Below are positions 25,468 through 35,133 of a DNA stretch of 64,000 nucleotides, in pieces (the first letter of the stretch is position 1; each line of letters starts with the position of its first letter). The stretch is from assembly GCF_003994465.1 (NCBI RefSeq), contig NZ_RZNX01000001.1, forward strand, positions 186,001 through 250,000, read 5' to 3'. Origin of the DNA: Paenibacillus zeisoli. Its GTDB lineage: Bacteria; Bacillota; Bacilli; Paenibacillales; Paenibacillaceae. The position numbers and the translations under genes are program-made. The notes under the pieces are model-generated. The model saw only the letters and a list, made by a program, of their open reading frames with translations, ran no database searches and had not been told where the DNA came from.

Positions 25468-28400
25468 ATGAAGAGAGGTAAATCATGGGTAAGCAGGCTC
25501 ATTGTAATCACATTACTACTGCCTTACTTTGGAATCTCAGCATCCTCAGCTGAGGCTGCGGCAGTAAATTTGGCGCTGAACACAACGGTCACCACCAGCA
25601 GTGAATATACGGAGTGGGGCAGTGCCAAGGAACATATAGTAGACGGGGATACAGGGACACACTGGAATGCTTCCAACGCAGACCCGGGTAACTGGGTAGT
25701 GCTTGACCTGGGCGGTACATATTCATTGTCTGGAGCGGATGTCTTATGGAAAGACGAAACTTTGGTCCAGTTCAAAATTGAAGCATCTGCCGATAATCAG
25801 AATTGGAGTATGGTTGCTGATCAGACCGGGAATGCGAGTACGCAGCAGCTCGCGGCACTTAAGTTCGATACCCCTAACGTCAGGTATGTTCGACTTACGA
25901 TTAACAAGTATGGGGATACAGGGGCGTGGCCGGGAATTAAGGAGCTGCGAATTTGGCAGAAGCAAGAGGTCAAGGATCCGGCTGCAATCACTGGGTATGA
26001 CACAGTGACCACCAGCACAAGTACGGGCGCAGCACCCTCACTGCCGAATGAGATTTTGGCTTATTACCAGGATGGTTCCTCCGGGAAGGTGAACGTAGTC
26101 TGGGAAGCAGTACCCCCTAGTTCCTATTCGGTGACTGGAACTTTCACAATTAAAGGAGCCGTGGAGGGCTCCACGGTTCAACCTGAAGCATCCATCACGG
26201 TAAGCGGATATCGGGAAGATTTCATCCGGGGAGTAGATATCTCCACCCTAACCGCAATTGAAGATCATGGAGGACGATATTTTGACAGTAATGGGGTCCA
26301 GAGAGATCTGCTTGATATTCTTAAGGATCGCGGCGTTAACTATGTAAGACTTCGTCTGTGGAATGACCCCAAGAAATCGGGCGGTTATAATAATGAGTCT
26401 GATGTGATCAGGCTGGCTAAGAGAGTGAAATCGAAGGGGTTGAAGCTCTTGGTCGATTTTCACTATTCTGACGAGTGGGCCCACCCGGGACAGCAGATTC
26501 CACCTTCCGCATGGAAGGACCTGTCTCAAAGTGACCTCGAAAAGGCAGTTCATGATTATACTCAGCAGGTCGTACAAGATCTGAAGCAGGTGAACGCGAT
26601 GCCGGACATGGTTCAGATCGGGAACGAGATTAACAGCGGTGTCCTGAATGGATTAAATTCCACACCGGATTTCGACAAGAATGCTGCGCTTCTGAGTAGC
26701 GGAGTTCAAGGTGTGCGTGATGTTGCCGGTGGAGATCAGGTGAAGATCATGATTCATCTGGCTGAAGGCGGGAAGTATGACACGTTCAAATGGTATTTCG
26801 GTGAGCTGAACAAAAGAAATGTGCCTTACGATATTATCGGTCTGTCTTACTATCCATTCTGGCATGGTACCTTTGCCGATGTGCAGAAGACGATGAATGG
26901 AATGGCAGAAGAGTTCGGCAAGGAGGTAGTCATTGCTGAAACCTCTTATCCTTTCACCTTCAAAGAAGGGGATGCACATGAGAATGTCATCAATTCTCCT
27001 TCCAAGCTGATCGGGGGTGCGACTTTCCCGGCTACGGTACAGGGACAGTATGACGCAATGAAAGCCGTAATGGAGGCATTGGTTCATGTTCCGGATCAGA
27101 AAGGAGCCGGATTCTTCTACTGGGAGCCGGCATGGATTACAGCTAATGTAGGATGGATTGATTCTGAAGGAGATGCCTGGGAGAATCAGGCTATGTTCGA
27201 TTACAAGGAATTCCCGGCTAATGGCGGCCAGTCCTATGCAGGATATGCCCTGAACTCACTAGATGTGTACAAGATTGGGCTTCCTGTTATGCCTACGAAT
27301 CGCGCTGAGTTAGCTGCGGCTATAGCTAAAGCCTCATCACTCGTTCAAGCTGACTTTGCTGATGGAAGCTGGGAGATATTGCAGCCGGCTCTAGCGAATG
27401 CTTCAAGCAAGTATAATCAGCTCGGATTAACTCAGGCTGATGCGGACTCAGCGGCAGAGTCGCTGTCTGCCGTCATGAGCAGTCTTCAGATTAATACGCC
27501 TGACAAGTCGATCCTGAAGACGGTTATTGACGAAGCTAAAGCATTGAAACAGGCCGATTGGAGCGCAGTTACCTGGGCGGATTTACAGACGGCATTATCC
27601 AAGGCGGAAAATGTATATGTGAACAACAAGGTAACACAGACGGAAGTTAATACTGCGGCAGCCAGTCTTCGGACAGCCATCGACGGTCTGTCGAATGTCG
27701 ACAAGACCACACTTGTTGCCCGTATTGCCGAAGCGAAGACCTTGGATGCAACGAGCTATTCCAAGTCAAGCTGGAACAAGCTGCTGACCGCAATCTCTGC
27801 AGCTGAGGCGGTAAATACAAAGGCGAATGCGGTTCAAACTGAGGTTGAAGCTGCACTCACAGCTCTTCAAAGCGCAGTCAACAGTCTGGTTCCTCTTCAG
27901 TCGCTGACTGCCGGTGCAGCGGTTACTTCTTCGAGTAACGCAGGCTCTGGAGGCGGGAAAGCCAACTCACCTGAAGGAGCTATTGACGACAACACCACAA
28001 CCTCCTGGGGTACCAATCAAGGTGGCCCGAGCTGGTGGAAGATTGATTTCGGTGAATCCAAGCTGCTCAGCAAAGTAGAAATGCTGCTCTGGAGCGGTGG
28101 ATTGAAGTACACCATAGAGATATCCGATGATGATGACAACTACACCAAAGTTATCGATACAACAAGCGATGTCATTACCACGACAACTCCGAAGCATGTG
28201 CTGCCGGATAACACCAAAGCCAGATATGTGAAAGTGACTATTGTTAGTGGGCCGGCTTGGGTGGGCATCAGTGAGTTTAAAGCCTATGGTCTGGCGATCG
28301 CTGACAAATCTCAGCTCCTGGAGCTTATTGAAAAGGCAAACGGATTCACTTCTACGAAATATACATCAGCAAGCTGGAATCTTCTTCAGCAAGCTTTATT

Positions 28401-29748
28401 GCCGGCCAAAGAGACTGCCGCCGATCCGCAGGCTCAGCAGAGCGAAGTGGACCACGCAGTCACTAGTCTAAATGAAGCGGTTAATGGTCTTGTCCTAGCT
28501 AGCACAGTTTCACCGGGTACACCATCCGGAGATTCGTCTGGAGTGCCGGTTTCAACTTCTTCGCAGTCTGAATCCTCGGCGAACCAGCCGATAATCTCGG
28601 TTATTGGATCCGATATCAAGATTCAGCCGGGGAATACAACGGGAGATATCCATGTAAGTATGGAGCAGCTCCGTGAAGCTGCGGCCCATCAACCGGATGG
28701 ACAGGTCTCCATCATCGTGCAGTCAGCTCAAGCAGGGAAGTTACAAACGGTTCATGTACCTGCAAAATGGCTTTCAGAACAGACGAACACGCAGAAGGAG
28801 TCTCTGCTTGTTAACATAAGTGGTGCTGCGGTATCGCTTAATGGAGATATTCTCAGCGGTCTTAAGCTGGACGATAACAGCTTGCTTGAAATCTCCATTG
28901 CAAAGGTAAGCTCGTCCTCACTTCCACTACAGTCAGCATCCTCCATCGGCAATCAATCTGTATATGACTTCAACTTGATGCTTAATGGACGAAAGCTGAC
29001 TTGGAACAATAGGAATGTGCAGGTCTCTCTACCCTACACACTGGGTTCTGGAGAGACGCCGGAGCAGGTCGTAGTCTATCATGTGAATGAGACAGGAGTT
29101 CTTGAACCTGTTAAGGCAGCGCATTATGACAAGGAAAGTGGCCGGGTGATCTTCCGCCCCGAGCATTTCAGCATGTATACGGCAATCCGTGCCCCTAAGC
29201 AATTCTCGGATCTGGCTGTGCTGCCTTGGGCACAGGGTTCAGTCGAATCGATGGCAGCCAAAGGGATTCTGATGGGGAATGGACATGGACAATTTGAGCC
29301 AGGTAAGGCAGTGACCAGAGCTGAATTCTTACAAATGTTGATGAAGGCCATGGACCTGAAAGCCGAGGGGAAGGCAGGCGGCTTCACGGATGTGAAGGCA
29401 AGTGCATGGTACTACCAGGTTGTTAGCGAGGCTCAGCTGCTTGGGATCGTTAAGGGGAAAAAAGATGGCAGCTTCGGTGCCAACGAGGCAATCACAAGAC
29501 AGGATATGGCAGTCTTACTGGTTCAGGCTCTTCAGCTAACGAAGGATAAGCTTGTTAGCCATCCCGTAACCGGGACATTTAAAGATGTGGCGCTCATTTC
29601 GGATTATGCGACTGAGGCAGTGACATACGGACAGCGGACTCAGATTATCAAAGGCATGGGTAATGGAACCTTTGAACCCCATGGGACCGCAACCCGTGCA
29701 GAAGCTGCGGTGCTCTTGAACCGAGTAATGGAAGAAATGAGCAAATAA
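25468..29748 (+). CDS. Cell-wall-anchored GH53 endo-beta-1,4-galactanase with SLH and F5/8C modules
   Basis: A 1426-residue extracellular arabinogalactan endo-1,4-beta-galactosidase. The start is ATG 25468 after AAAGGAGGAG; an upstream GTG (25426) is not needed. Order: signal peptide (1-32, SSAEAAA); discoidin/F5-8C carbohydrate-binding module (about 33-165); Ig-like Big_4 unit (about 170-250); GH53 barrel (about 255-600) with acid/base Glu387 (QIGNEINSG) and nucleophile Glu491 (VIAETSYPF); FIVAR-type helical repeats (about 610-875); a second F5-8C module (about 876-1000); another FIVAR; a Ser/Pro/Gly linker (about 1065-1120); and three C-terminal SLH repeats (about 1220-1426). The SLH repeats should hold it to the wall. 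It is monocistronic with a perfect cre upstream, so it fits plant-pectin side-chain use. Confidence 0.93.
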   Translation: MKRGKSWVSRLIVITLLLPYFGISASSAEAAAVNLALNTTVTTSSEYTEWGSAKEHIVDGDTGTHWNASNADPGNWVVLDLGGTYSLSGADVLWKDETLVQFKIEASADNQNWSMVADQTGNASTQQLAALKFDTPNVRYVRLTINKYGDTGAWPGIKELRIWQKQEVKDPAAITGYDTVTTSTSTGAAPSLPNEILAYYQDGSSGKVNVVWEAVPPSSYSVTGTFTIKGAVEGSTVQPEASITVSGYREDFIRGVDISTLTAIEDHGGRYFDSNGVQRDLLDILKDRGVNYVRLRLWNDPKKSGGYNNESDVIRLAKRVKSKGLKLLVDFHYSDEWAHPGQQIPPSAWKDLSQSDLEKAVHDYTQQVVQDLKQVNAMPDMVQIGNEINSGVLNGLNSTPDFDKNAALLSSGVQGVRDVAGGDQVKIMIHLAEGGKYDTFKWYFGELNKRNVPYDIIGLSYYPFWHGTFADVQKTMNGMAEEFGKEVVIAETSYPFTFKEGDAHENVINSPSKLIGGATFPATVQGQYDAMKAVMEALVHVPDQKGAGFFYWEPAWITANVGWIDSEGDAWENQAMFDYKEFPANGGQSYAGYALNSLDVYKIGLPVMPTNRAELAAAIAKASSLVQADFADGSWEILQPALANASSKYNQLGLTQADADSAAESLSAVMSSLQINTPDKSILKTVIDEAKALKQADWSAVTWADLQTALSKAENVYVNNKVTQTEVNTAAASLRTAIDGLSNVDKTTLVARIAEAKTLDATSYSKSSWNKLLTAISAAEAVNTKANAVQTEVEAALTALQSAVNSLVPLQSLTAGAAVTSSSNAGSGGGKANSPEGAIDDNTTTSWGTNQGGPSWWKIDFGESKLLSKVEMLLWSGGLKYTIEISDDDDNYTKVIDTTSDVITTTTPKHVLPDNTKARYVKVTIVSGPAWVGISEFKAYGLAIADKSQLLELIEKANGFTSTKYTSASWNLLQQALLPAKETAADPQAQQSEVDHAVTSLNEAVNGLVLASTVSPGTPSGDSSGVPVSTSSQSESSANQPIISVIGSDIKIQPGNTTGDIHVSMEQLREAAAHQPDGQVSIIVQSAQAGKLQTVHVPAKWLSEQTNTQKESLLVNISGAAVSLNGDILSGLKLDDNSLLEISIAKVSSSSLPLQSASSIGNQSVYDFNLMLNGRKLTWNNRNVQVSLPYTLGSGETPEQVVVYHVNETGVLEPVKAAHYDKESGRVIFRPEHFSMYTAIRAPKQFSDLAVLPWAQGSVESMAAKGILMGNGHGQFEPGKAVTRAEFLQMLMKAMDLKAEGKAGGFTDVKASAWYYQVVSEAQLLGIVKGKKDGSFGANEAITRQDMAVLLVQALQLTKDKLVSHPVTGTFKDVALISDYATEAVTYGQRTQIIKGMGNGTFEPHGTATRAEAAVLLNRVMEEMSK

Positions 29749-29770
29749 CATTTCATGAATACCAAACAAG

Positions 29771-29807
29771 AAGAAACCATTCTGACTGGTTAGAATGGTT
29801 TCTTTTT
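29771..29807 (+). terminator. Terminator of the galactanase gene (also spans the diguanylate cyclase end)
   Basis: AAGAAACCATTCT pairs with AGAATGGTTTCTT and ends in five T residues. The stem also contains the stop codon of the convergent diguanylate cyclase gene. Confidence 0.85.
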
Positions 29808-30428
29808 GCCTTCTTTCGATACGTACATATTTCGGTCTGCCAGGCGAAGCAGTTCATGGAGTTCTTCACTATGATCAGGGTAAAGGGAATAACCAAGAGA
29901 GATCGTTGCAGGGAATCCGAGGTCAGAGGACATCGTTCGAAATTGCTCATCCAGACGCTGCATGAAATTTCCCATGGCTTCCTTGTCATCGTACTGTCCA
30001 ATAATGACAAATTCATCTCCACCCCATCTCGCTACAATGTCCTGCTTGCGGGTGGATGCTCGAAGGATGGTTCCAGCTTTCTGCAGAACCAGATCTCCCA
30101 TATGATGTCCGTGGGAATCATTGATCGTCTTAAAGTTATCACAGTCAATGATCAGGACGAAATACTTGGTATGCCCCGAAGGCGATAGCCTGCTGAAGAA
30201 ATTACTCAAGAAACGCCGATTGTACAGAGTGGTAAGTTCATCCCTTTGGGAATAGAAGACGGCTTGGTCATATTTGCGTCCTATTAAATATCCGGCTGTG
30301 AGAGTAAGTGCATAGGAGAGAACGTCCACGTAATTGAACCCCAGATGATTATAAGAGCGATTCAAAAAGTCAACGAGTTGAAATCCTATTACAATTAGCA
30401 CGGTATAGATTCTGCCATAATATTTCAT
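29790..30428 (-). CDS. Small membrane diguanylate cyclase (GGDEF)
   Basis: A 212-residue protein predicted to make cyclic di-GMP. Two hydrophobic segments near residues 6-22 and 35-50 would anchor it, followed by a GGDEF domain (about 58-212) with an intact active loop GGDEF at 136-140. An RxxD inhibition site (Arg127-Asp130) lies 5 residues before it, so product feedback is likely. No PAS, GAF or EAL domain is present. A c-di-GMP riboswitch lies about 5 kb away in this window; any link is inference. The start is ATG 30428. Confidence 0.92.
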   Translation of the reverse strand: MKYYGRIYTVLIVIGFQLVDFLNRSYNHLGFNYVDVLSYALTLTAGYLIGRKYDQAVFYSQRDELTTLYNRRFLSNFFSRLSPSGHTKYFVLIIDCDNFKTINDSHGHHMGDLVLQKAGTILRASTRKQDIVARWGGDEFVIIGQYDDKEAMGNFMQRLDEQFRTMSSDLGFPATISLGYSLYPDHSEELHELLRLADRNMYVSKEGKKKPF

Positions 30429-30672
30429 GCTGATATAACTCCCTTGATGGATGTAGAATCTCGTAGCTGCTATCTAAAAGTTATTGTACTGTATTCTGCG
30501 GATCAGATAAATAAATAAAACTAAGAAAGACGATAAATGACTATTATAAGTAAATATTGTGTATTATATATTGATTTTAACTTATATATGACGTATTATA
30601 TCCACAGGAAACAATCTCTAACGGAAGGAGGAACTGAGAATTCGCTTCGGCCTCAGATTGGTTCCAGAGGAA

Positions 30673-30681
30673 TGTTATACT
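30673..30681 (+). promoter_or_regulatory. Extended -10 promoter of ccpN
   Basis: TGTTATACT is an extended -10 element 33 bases before the proposed start. It sits inside a 9-bp inverted repeat (ATTCGCTTC at 30640, GAAGCGAAT at 30683), which could bind a regulator. Confidence 0.45.
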
Positions 30682-30716
30682 AGAAGCGAATATATCCGGA
30701 AGCGGAGGGATCTATT

Positions 30717-31355
30717 ATCGAACTGACATCCCGTCAATTGGAGATCATTAATATTGTCAAAAAGCATGCCCCGATTACCGGGGAGCAAATAGCTGAAATG
30801 CTAAATTTAACTCGTCCTACCATCAGATCGGATCTATCGATCCTCGTAATGCTTGATCACATTGATGCGAAGCCGAAGGTAGGCTACTTTCTCGGGAAGA
30901 GAGGGACAGCCGAGAGCGGGAATAAGGTCCGGCTGTTGGAGATGAAGGTGGGGGATCTGCATGGTGTGCCGGTTGTTGTCCGCGAGACCACAACGATTCA
31001 TGATGCGGTCGTCTCCCTATTTCTTGAAAATGTGGGGAATCTGATCGTTACCGATGAAGAGGGAAGATTGGCCGGAATTGTCTCCCGTAAAGATCTGCTG
31101 AAGGTTACAATCGGCAATGCGACAGCCTCTTCTATGCCGGTAAGCCTGATTATGACCCGCCGTGCAAATGTCGTTACAATTTCACCTGAGGATTCGGTTC
31201 TCGAAGCAGCGCGCAAAATTATTACACATCAGATCGATAGTCTTCCTGTGGTCGTTCCAGCAGCCTCCGGTAAGCCGGATGAATGGAATGTGGTTGGGCG
31301 CATAACCAAAACAAATATCATTAAAATGCTGCTGGATACAGTAGCAGAGGAATAA
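30717..31355 (+). CDS. ccpN: CcpN-like gluconeogenesis repressor (HTH plus two CBS domains)
   Basis: A repressor of gluconeogenic genes in the CcpN family: an N-terminal winged HTH (ITGEQIAEMLNLTRPTIRSDLSILVML) and two CBS domains (about 75-205) that sense adenine nucleotides and glycolytic intermediates. Aligned from memory with B. subtilis CcpN (STIELNKRQEQIL), the protein should begin near IIELTSRQLEII. No ATG, GTG or TTG lies there: the nearest is TTG 30738, which has no ribosome site. GGAGGG at 30704-30709 points instead to ATC 30717 (or ATT 30714), so a non-canonical start is proposed; pipelines would choose 30738. It is followed 13 bases later by the PPDK regulator gene, the same order as in B. 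subtilis. Confidence 0.85.
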   Translation: MELTSRQLEIINIVKKHAPITGEQIAEMLNLTRPTIRSDLSILVMLDHIDAKPKVGYFLGKRGTAESGNKVRLLEMKVGDLHGVPVVVRETTTIHDAVVSLFLENVGNLIVTDEEGRLAGIVSRKDLLKVTIGNATASSMPVSLIMTRRANVVTISPEDSVLEAARKIITHQIDSLPVVVPAASGKPDEWNVVGRITKTNIIKMLLDTVAEE

Positions 31356-31368
31356 TGGGAGGAATGGG

Positions 31369-32172
31369 ATGAATCAGGCTCCAGCTCATTTCATAGCAAT
31401 CTGTTCGGATTCCATAGGTGAGACAGCCGAAGCCGTCGTTCAGGCTGCCCTTCGGCAGTTCGAACTTCCGAGCACAGAAATCAAACGATTTATGAACGTT
31501 CGTCATGAAGACGAGCTCAGCCTGTTAATGGAAGAAGTCTCGCGCCGGGGTGGATTTGTTGTATACACCTTAGTGCAACCGGAGCTCAGGGAAGCGATTA
31601 AGGAAGAAGCGGTACGCCTCAATGTCCGTGCGGTGGACATTATGGGTCCCATGATGCAGGCATTTATCGATACCTTTAATGATTCACCCAAGCGGACTCC
31701 CGGTCTGCTGCACAGATTGGATGAAGATTACTTCCGGCGGGTAGAAGCGGTGGAGTTCGCCGTTAATAATGATGATGGCAAGGATGTTAGCGCCATTCTT
31801 AAGGCCGATGTGGTGCTGCTTGGAGTCTCGCGTATCTCCAAAACTCCGCTATCGATTTTTCTGGCCCATAAAGGCAAGAAGGTTGTGAATTATCCTGTAG
31901 TTCCGGAATTAATACCTCCGGTTCAGCTGCGAGAGATCAGCCCTGGCAAAATATTTGGCTTAACCATTGATCCGGAGCATCTGATGAAGATACGTACGGA
32001 AAGACTTAAGGCAATGGGGCTGCCGAACGGAGCCCAATATGCCACACTGGAGAGAATTGAGGAGGAACTCAAGTATGCGCAGTCCCTATTCAGTTCGCTG
32101 CAATGTCCGGTTATTGACGTAACTGACAAGGCGATCGAAGAGACGGCCGGATTGATTATGAAGTACTTATAA
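31369..32172 (+). CDS. Pyruvate,phosphate/water dikinase regulatory protein (DUF299, YqfL)
   Basis: A 267-residue bifunctional Ser/Thr kinase and phosphorylase of the PPDK/PPS regulator family, which switches the dikinase on and off by phosphorylation. Motifs: N-terminal SDSIGETAEAVVQAAL, and the P-loop-like GVSRISKTPLSIFLAHKGKKVVNYPVVPE. It is coupled to ccpN (13-base gap, GGAGGAATG ribosome site) and precedes glpX. No dikinase gene is in the window. Confidence 0.93.
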   Translation: MNQAPAHFIAICSDSIGETAEAVVQAALRQFELPSTEIKRFMNVRHEDELSLLMEEVSRRGGFVVYTLVQPELREAIKEEAVRLNVRAVDIMGPMMQAFIDTFNDSPKRTPGLLHRLDEDYFRRVEAVEFAVNNDDGKDVSAILKADVVLLGVSRISKTPLSIFLAHKGKKVVNYPVVPELIPPVQLREISPGKIFGLTIDPEHLMKIRTERLKAMGLPNGAQYATLERIEEELKYAQSLFSSLQCPVIDVTDKAIEETAGLIMKYL

Positions 32173-32199
32173 ATCCTTTATGGAGCGGAGGGAAATAAT

Positions 32200-33174
32200 A
32201 TGGAACGTCATTTAGCTTTGGAATTGGTACGAATCACGGAAGCAGCAGCATTGGAATCCGGACGGTGGACTGGCAGGGGAGATAAACATAGCGCCGACGA
32301 AGCAGCAACTACAGCTATCCGCAGCAAGTTTGATTCTATAGCTATTGACGGTACTGTAGTCATTGGAGAAGGTGAAATGGACGAAGCTCCGATGCTGTAT
32401 ATTGGCGAGAAAGTAGGGAGCGGCCGTGGTCCAAGAGTGGACATCGCTGTCGATCCGCTTGAAGGAACGGAGACGGTAGCGAATGGACTAAGCAATGCCA
32501 TCTCCGTTATAGCTGCCGCACCGCAGGGTAAGCTTCTGCATGCCCCGGATATTTACATGCAAAAGCTGGCCGTAGGTCCATTGCTGGCAGGTCAGCTCTC
32601 CCTGGATGAACCTATTGAGATTACGCTCGTCAAAGCATCGAGAATTTTGGGTAAGCCTTTGTCAGATATGACGGTATCCATATTAGACCGGGAACGACAT
32701 AGCGAGATGATCTCTTCGCTCAGACGGGCAGGCGTCCGGATCAAACTGCTAAGCCATGGAGATGTCATGGGCGCCATTGAAGCAGCCATGGATAATGAAG
32801 TGGATATGTATGTAGGTTCTGGGGGAGCGCCCGAGGGTGTGCTCGCAGCAGCCGCATTGAAATGTCTTGGCGGAGAAATGCAGGGCAGGTTACTACCGGA
32901 TGGTCCGGAGGATATAGAGCGCTGCAAGCGGATGGGACTTCTCCAGCCGGAACAGCTTCTGCAGATGGAGGATATGGTAGGCTCAGGGAGCGTTTTGTTT
33001 GTTGCTACAGGGGTTACTTCGGGCGATTTTCTGAGCGGGGTGCGCTACCTAGCAGGGGAGCGGGCCGAGACGCATTCCGTTGTGATGCACTCCTCATCCA
33101 GAACCATCAGTTATCTGAAGACTCTTCATTATTTCCCTGAACAGATGGATATAGTGAGAGCAGCGGTAATATGA
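32200..33174 (+). CDS. glpX: Class II fructose-1,6-bisphosphatase (GlpX)
   Basis: A 324-residue metal-dependent fructose-1,6-bisphosphatase of gluconeogenesis. Family motifs: GEGEMDEAPMLYIGE (metal-binding acids), DPLEGTE, and the C-terminal GSGSVLFVATGVTSGDFLSGVRY. The length is standard. The ATG has a CGGAGGGAA site. It probably belongs to one unit with ccpN and the dikinase regulator (27-base gap), and ends at a terminator. Confidence 0.94.
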   Translation: MERHLALELVRITEAAALESGRWTGRGDKHSADEAATTAIRSKFDSIAIDGTVVIGEGEMDEAPMLYIGEKVGSGRGPRVDIAVDPLEGTETVANGLSNAISVIAAAPQGKLLHAPDIYMQKLAVGPLLAGQLSLDEPIEITLVKASRILGKPLSDMTVSILDRERHSEMISSLRRAGVRIKLLSHGDVMGAIEAAMDNEVDMYVGSGGAPEGVLAAAALKCLGGEMQGRLLPDGPEDIERCKRMGLLQPEQLLQMEDMVGSGSVLFVATGVTSGDFLSGVRYLAGERAETHSVVMHSSSRTISYLKTLHYFPEQMDIVRAAVI

Positions 33175-33213
33175 AATATGTTCCGCCTCGGCAGAACAAT
33201 TAAATAGTTACGA

Positions 33214-33250
33214 TGAACAACCGCCCATTTTTGGACGGTTGTTCTATTAT
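33214..33250 (+). terminator. Terminator after glpX
   Basis: GAACAACCG pairs with CGGTTGTTC (loop CCCATTTTTGGA with partial inner pairing) and is followed by TATTATTAT. The run of T residues is short. Confidence 0.75.
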
Positions 33251-33419
33251 TATGTGCTGCAGGCAGAAATGAAGGATAGGTGCGTGCATCTGAAGCTGAT
33301 GACATGATTGGCAGGCTATGGAACAGTTTCTTTCTTACCTGGAGTATGTTATAAGAATGCGTATAGACATCCTAGTACCGAACAATAATTTCAAACCTTG
33401 AATTTCGGAGGAATGCAGT

Positions 33420-34856
33420 GTGAGTGAATCGTTATTTCGTATTGAGAAGGATTTCCTGGGCGCCAAAGAAGTTGAGGTCCATGCCTACTATGGGATTCAG
33501 ACGCTGCGAGCAGTAGAGAATTTCCCAATCACTGGCTATACGGTACATAAAGAGTTAATTAAATCCATGGCCATTGTGAAGAAAGCGGCAGCCTTGGCGA
33601 ATATGAAGATTGGCAGGCTTTATACAGGACATGGTGAAGTCATTGTAAAGGCAGCCGAGGAGATTATAGAAGGTAAATGGCATGACCAATTCATCGTTGA
33701 CCCGATTCAAGGGGGAGCCGGGACATCCCTCAACATGAATACGAATGAGGTGATCGCGAACCGTGCGCTCGAGCTGATTGGCAGGGACAAGGGTGATTAT
33801 GCTTTCCTGAGCCCGAACTCCCATGTAAATATGGCTCAGTCAACCAATGATGCATTTCCAACAGCTATACATATTGCCGTGTTATCATTGATGGAACAGC
33901 TTCTAATCACGATGCGTTATATGCACGAGGTGTTCGTTGCCAAGGCGAATGAATTTGACCATGTGATCAAGATGGGTAGAACCCACCTTCAGGATGCAGT
34001 GCCGATCCGTCTGGGACAAGAATTTGAGGCTTATTATCGGGTGCTGGAGAGAGATATTATTCGTATTGAGAGTTCCAGACAGCATCTGTATGAAGTCAAC
34101 ATGGGTGCAACAGCAGTGGGTACCGGACTCAATGCGGACCCTAAATATATTGAGCTCGTCGTTAAATATCTGGCGGAGATCAGCGGATTTCCGCTTGAGA
34201 CAGCGGTTCACCTGGTGGACGCTACTCAGAATACAGACGCATATACCGAAGTATCCGCAGCTCTGAAGGTATGCATGATGAATATGTCCAAGATCGCTAA
34301 TGATCTCAGGCTCATGGCTTCGGGCCCACGCGTTGGATTTAACGAAATCTCTTTGCCAGCAAGACAACCAGGCTCTTCGATTATGCCAGGCAAAGTAAAC
34401 CCGGTTATGGCGGAGGTCATCAATCAGGTTGCGTTCCAGGTCATCGGCAACGATCACACGATATGCCTGGCTTCATCAGCAGGACAGCTTGAGCTGAACG
34501 TAATGGAGCCCGTGTTGGTCTTTAATCTGATACAGTCCATCAGCATGATGAACAATTCGTTCAGGGTCTTTACAGATTATTGCTTGTCAGGGATTGAAGC
34601 GAATAAGGACAAGATGAAGGAGGATGTGGAGAGAAGCGTGGGTATTATAACCGCTGTGAACCCACATCTGGGCTATGAGGTTGTATCCCGAATAGCCAGG
34701 GAGGCCATTCTTACCGGAGAGTCGGTAAGGGCGCTTTGCCTGAAGTATAATGTTCTAACCGAAGAAGAGCTGAACCTGATTCTGGATCCTTATGAGATGA
34801 CGCATCCTGGCATCGCGGGAGCTGAGGTATTCTATAGGGATGAGAAGAAGAGTTAA
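33420..34856 (+). CDS. aspA: Aspartate ammonia-lyase (aspartase)
   Basis: A 478-residue enzyme converting aspartate to fumarate and ammonia. It carries the fumarase/aspartase signature GSSIMPGKVNPV, GMG-type loop residues in SSPNSHVNMAQSTNDAFPTA-like text, and TRMGRTHLQDAVPI-type substrate contacts. N-terminal ERDFLG-like residues (RIEKDFLGAKEVEVHAYYGIQTLRA) favour aspartase over fumarase. The start is GTG 33420, 7 bases after GGAGGA. It stands alone between terminators and feeds fumarate into the TCA cycle. Confidence 0.93.
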   Translation: MSESLFRIEKDFLGAKEVEVHAYYGIQTLRAVENFPITGYTVHKELIKSMAIVKKAAALANMKIGRLYTGHGEVIVKAAEEIIEGKWHDQFIVDPIQGGAGTSLNMNTNEVIANRALELIGRDKGDYAFLSPNSHVNMAQSTNDAFPTAIHIAVLSLMEQLLITMRYMHEVFVAKANEFDHVIKMGRTHLQDAVPIRLGQEFEAYYRVLERDIIRIESSRQHLYEVNMGATAVGTGLNADPKYIELVVKYLAEISGFPLETAVHLVDATQNTDAYTEVSAALKVCMMNMSKIANDLRLMASGPRVGFNEISLPARQPGSSIMPGKVNPVMAEVINQVAFQVIGNDHTICLASSAGQLELNVMEPVLVFNLIQSISMMNNSFRVFTDYCLSGIEANKDKMKEDVERSVGIITAVNPHLGYEVVSRIAREAILTGESVRALCLKYNVLTEEELNLILDPYEMTHPGIAGAEVFYRDEKKS

Positions 34857-34875
34857 CTTGAGTAAGCCAAAATAG

Positions 34876-34932
34876 AACAGCGGCACACCTAGGACTTCAT
34901 TCACGCGTCTTAGGGGTGCCGCTGTTTAATTT
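34876..34932 (+). terminator. Terminator of the aspartase gene
   Basis: Long stem: AACAGCGGCAC...CCTAGGAC pairs with GTCTTAGG...GTGCCGCTGTT, followed by a short T-rich run. Confidence 0.85.
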
Positions 34933-35031
34933 GTTACTCAATTTCTTTAAACCGTATGAGTTAGAAATGGATATTGTCATTATATGTCGAATGATGTAAA
35001 ATTTAATCGAATCATAGGTTGAATTATAGAA

Positions 35032-35118
35032 ATACGGGCAAAGCTGATGAAAATCAGTGACGCAAAGCTAAAGGGGCTAAGATACTTGAGTAAGGTATTA
35101 TGCCAGCCAGTTGCCTTT
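35032..35118 (+). ncRNA. Cyclic di-GMP-I (GEMM-I) riboswitch
   Basis: The core matches the GEMM-I pattern: GGGCAAA opening, a P2 stem (CTGAT/ATCAG) capped by a GAAA tetraloop, the conserved ACGCAAAGC segment, the tetraloop-receptor-like GGGGCTAAG, a P3 stem (GATAC/GTATT), and the closing GCCAGCCAGTTGCC. P1 forms from GGCAA (35037-35041) and TTGCC (35111-35115). The ligand assignment follows from this conserved core (established family); no affinity is known. It controls the 95-residue gene downstream through the terminator at 35134. Confidence 0.93.
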
Positions 35119-35133
35119 CAGACACCATCCCAT

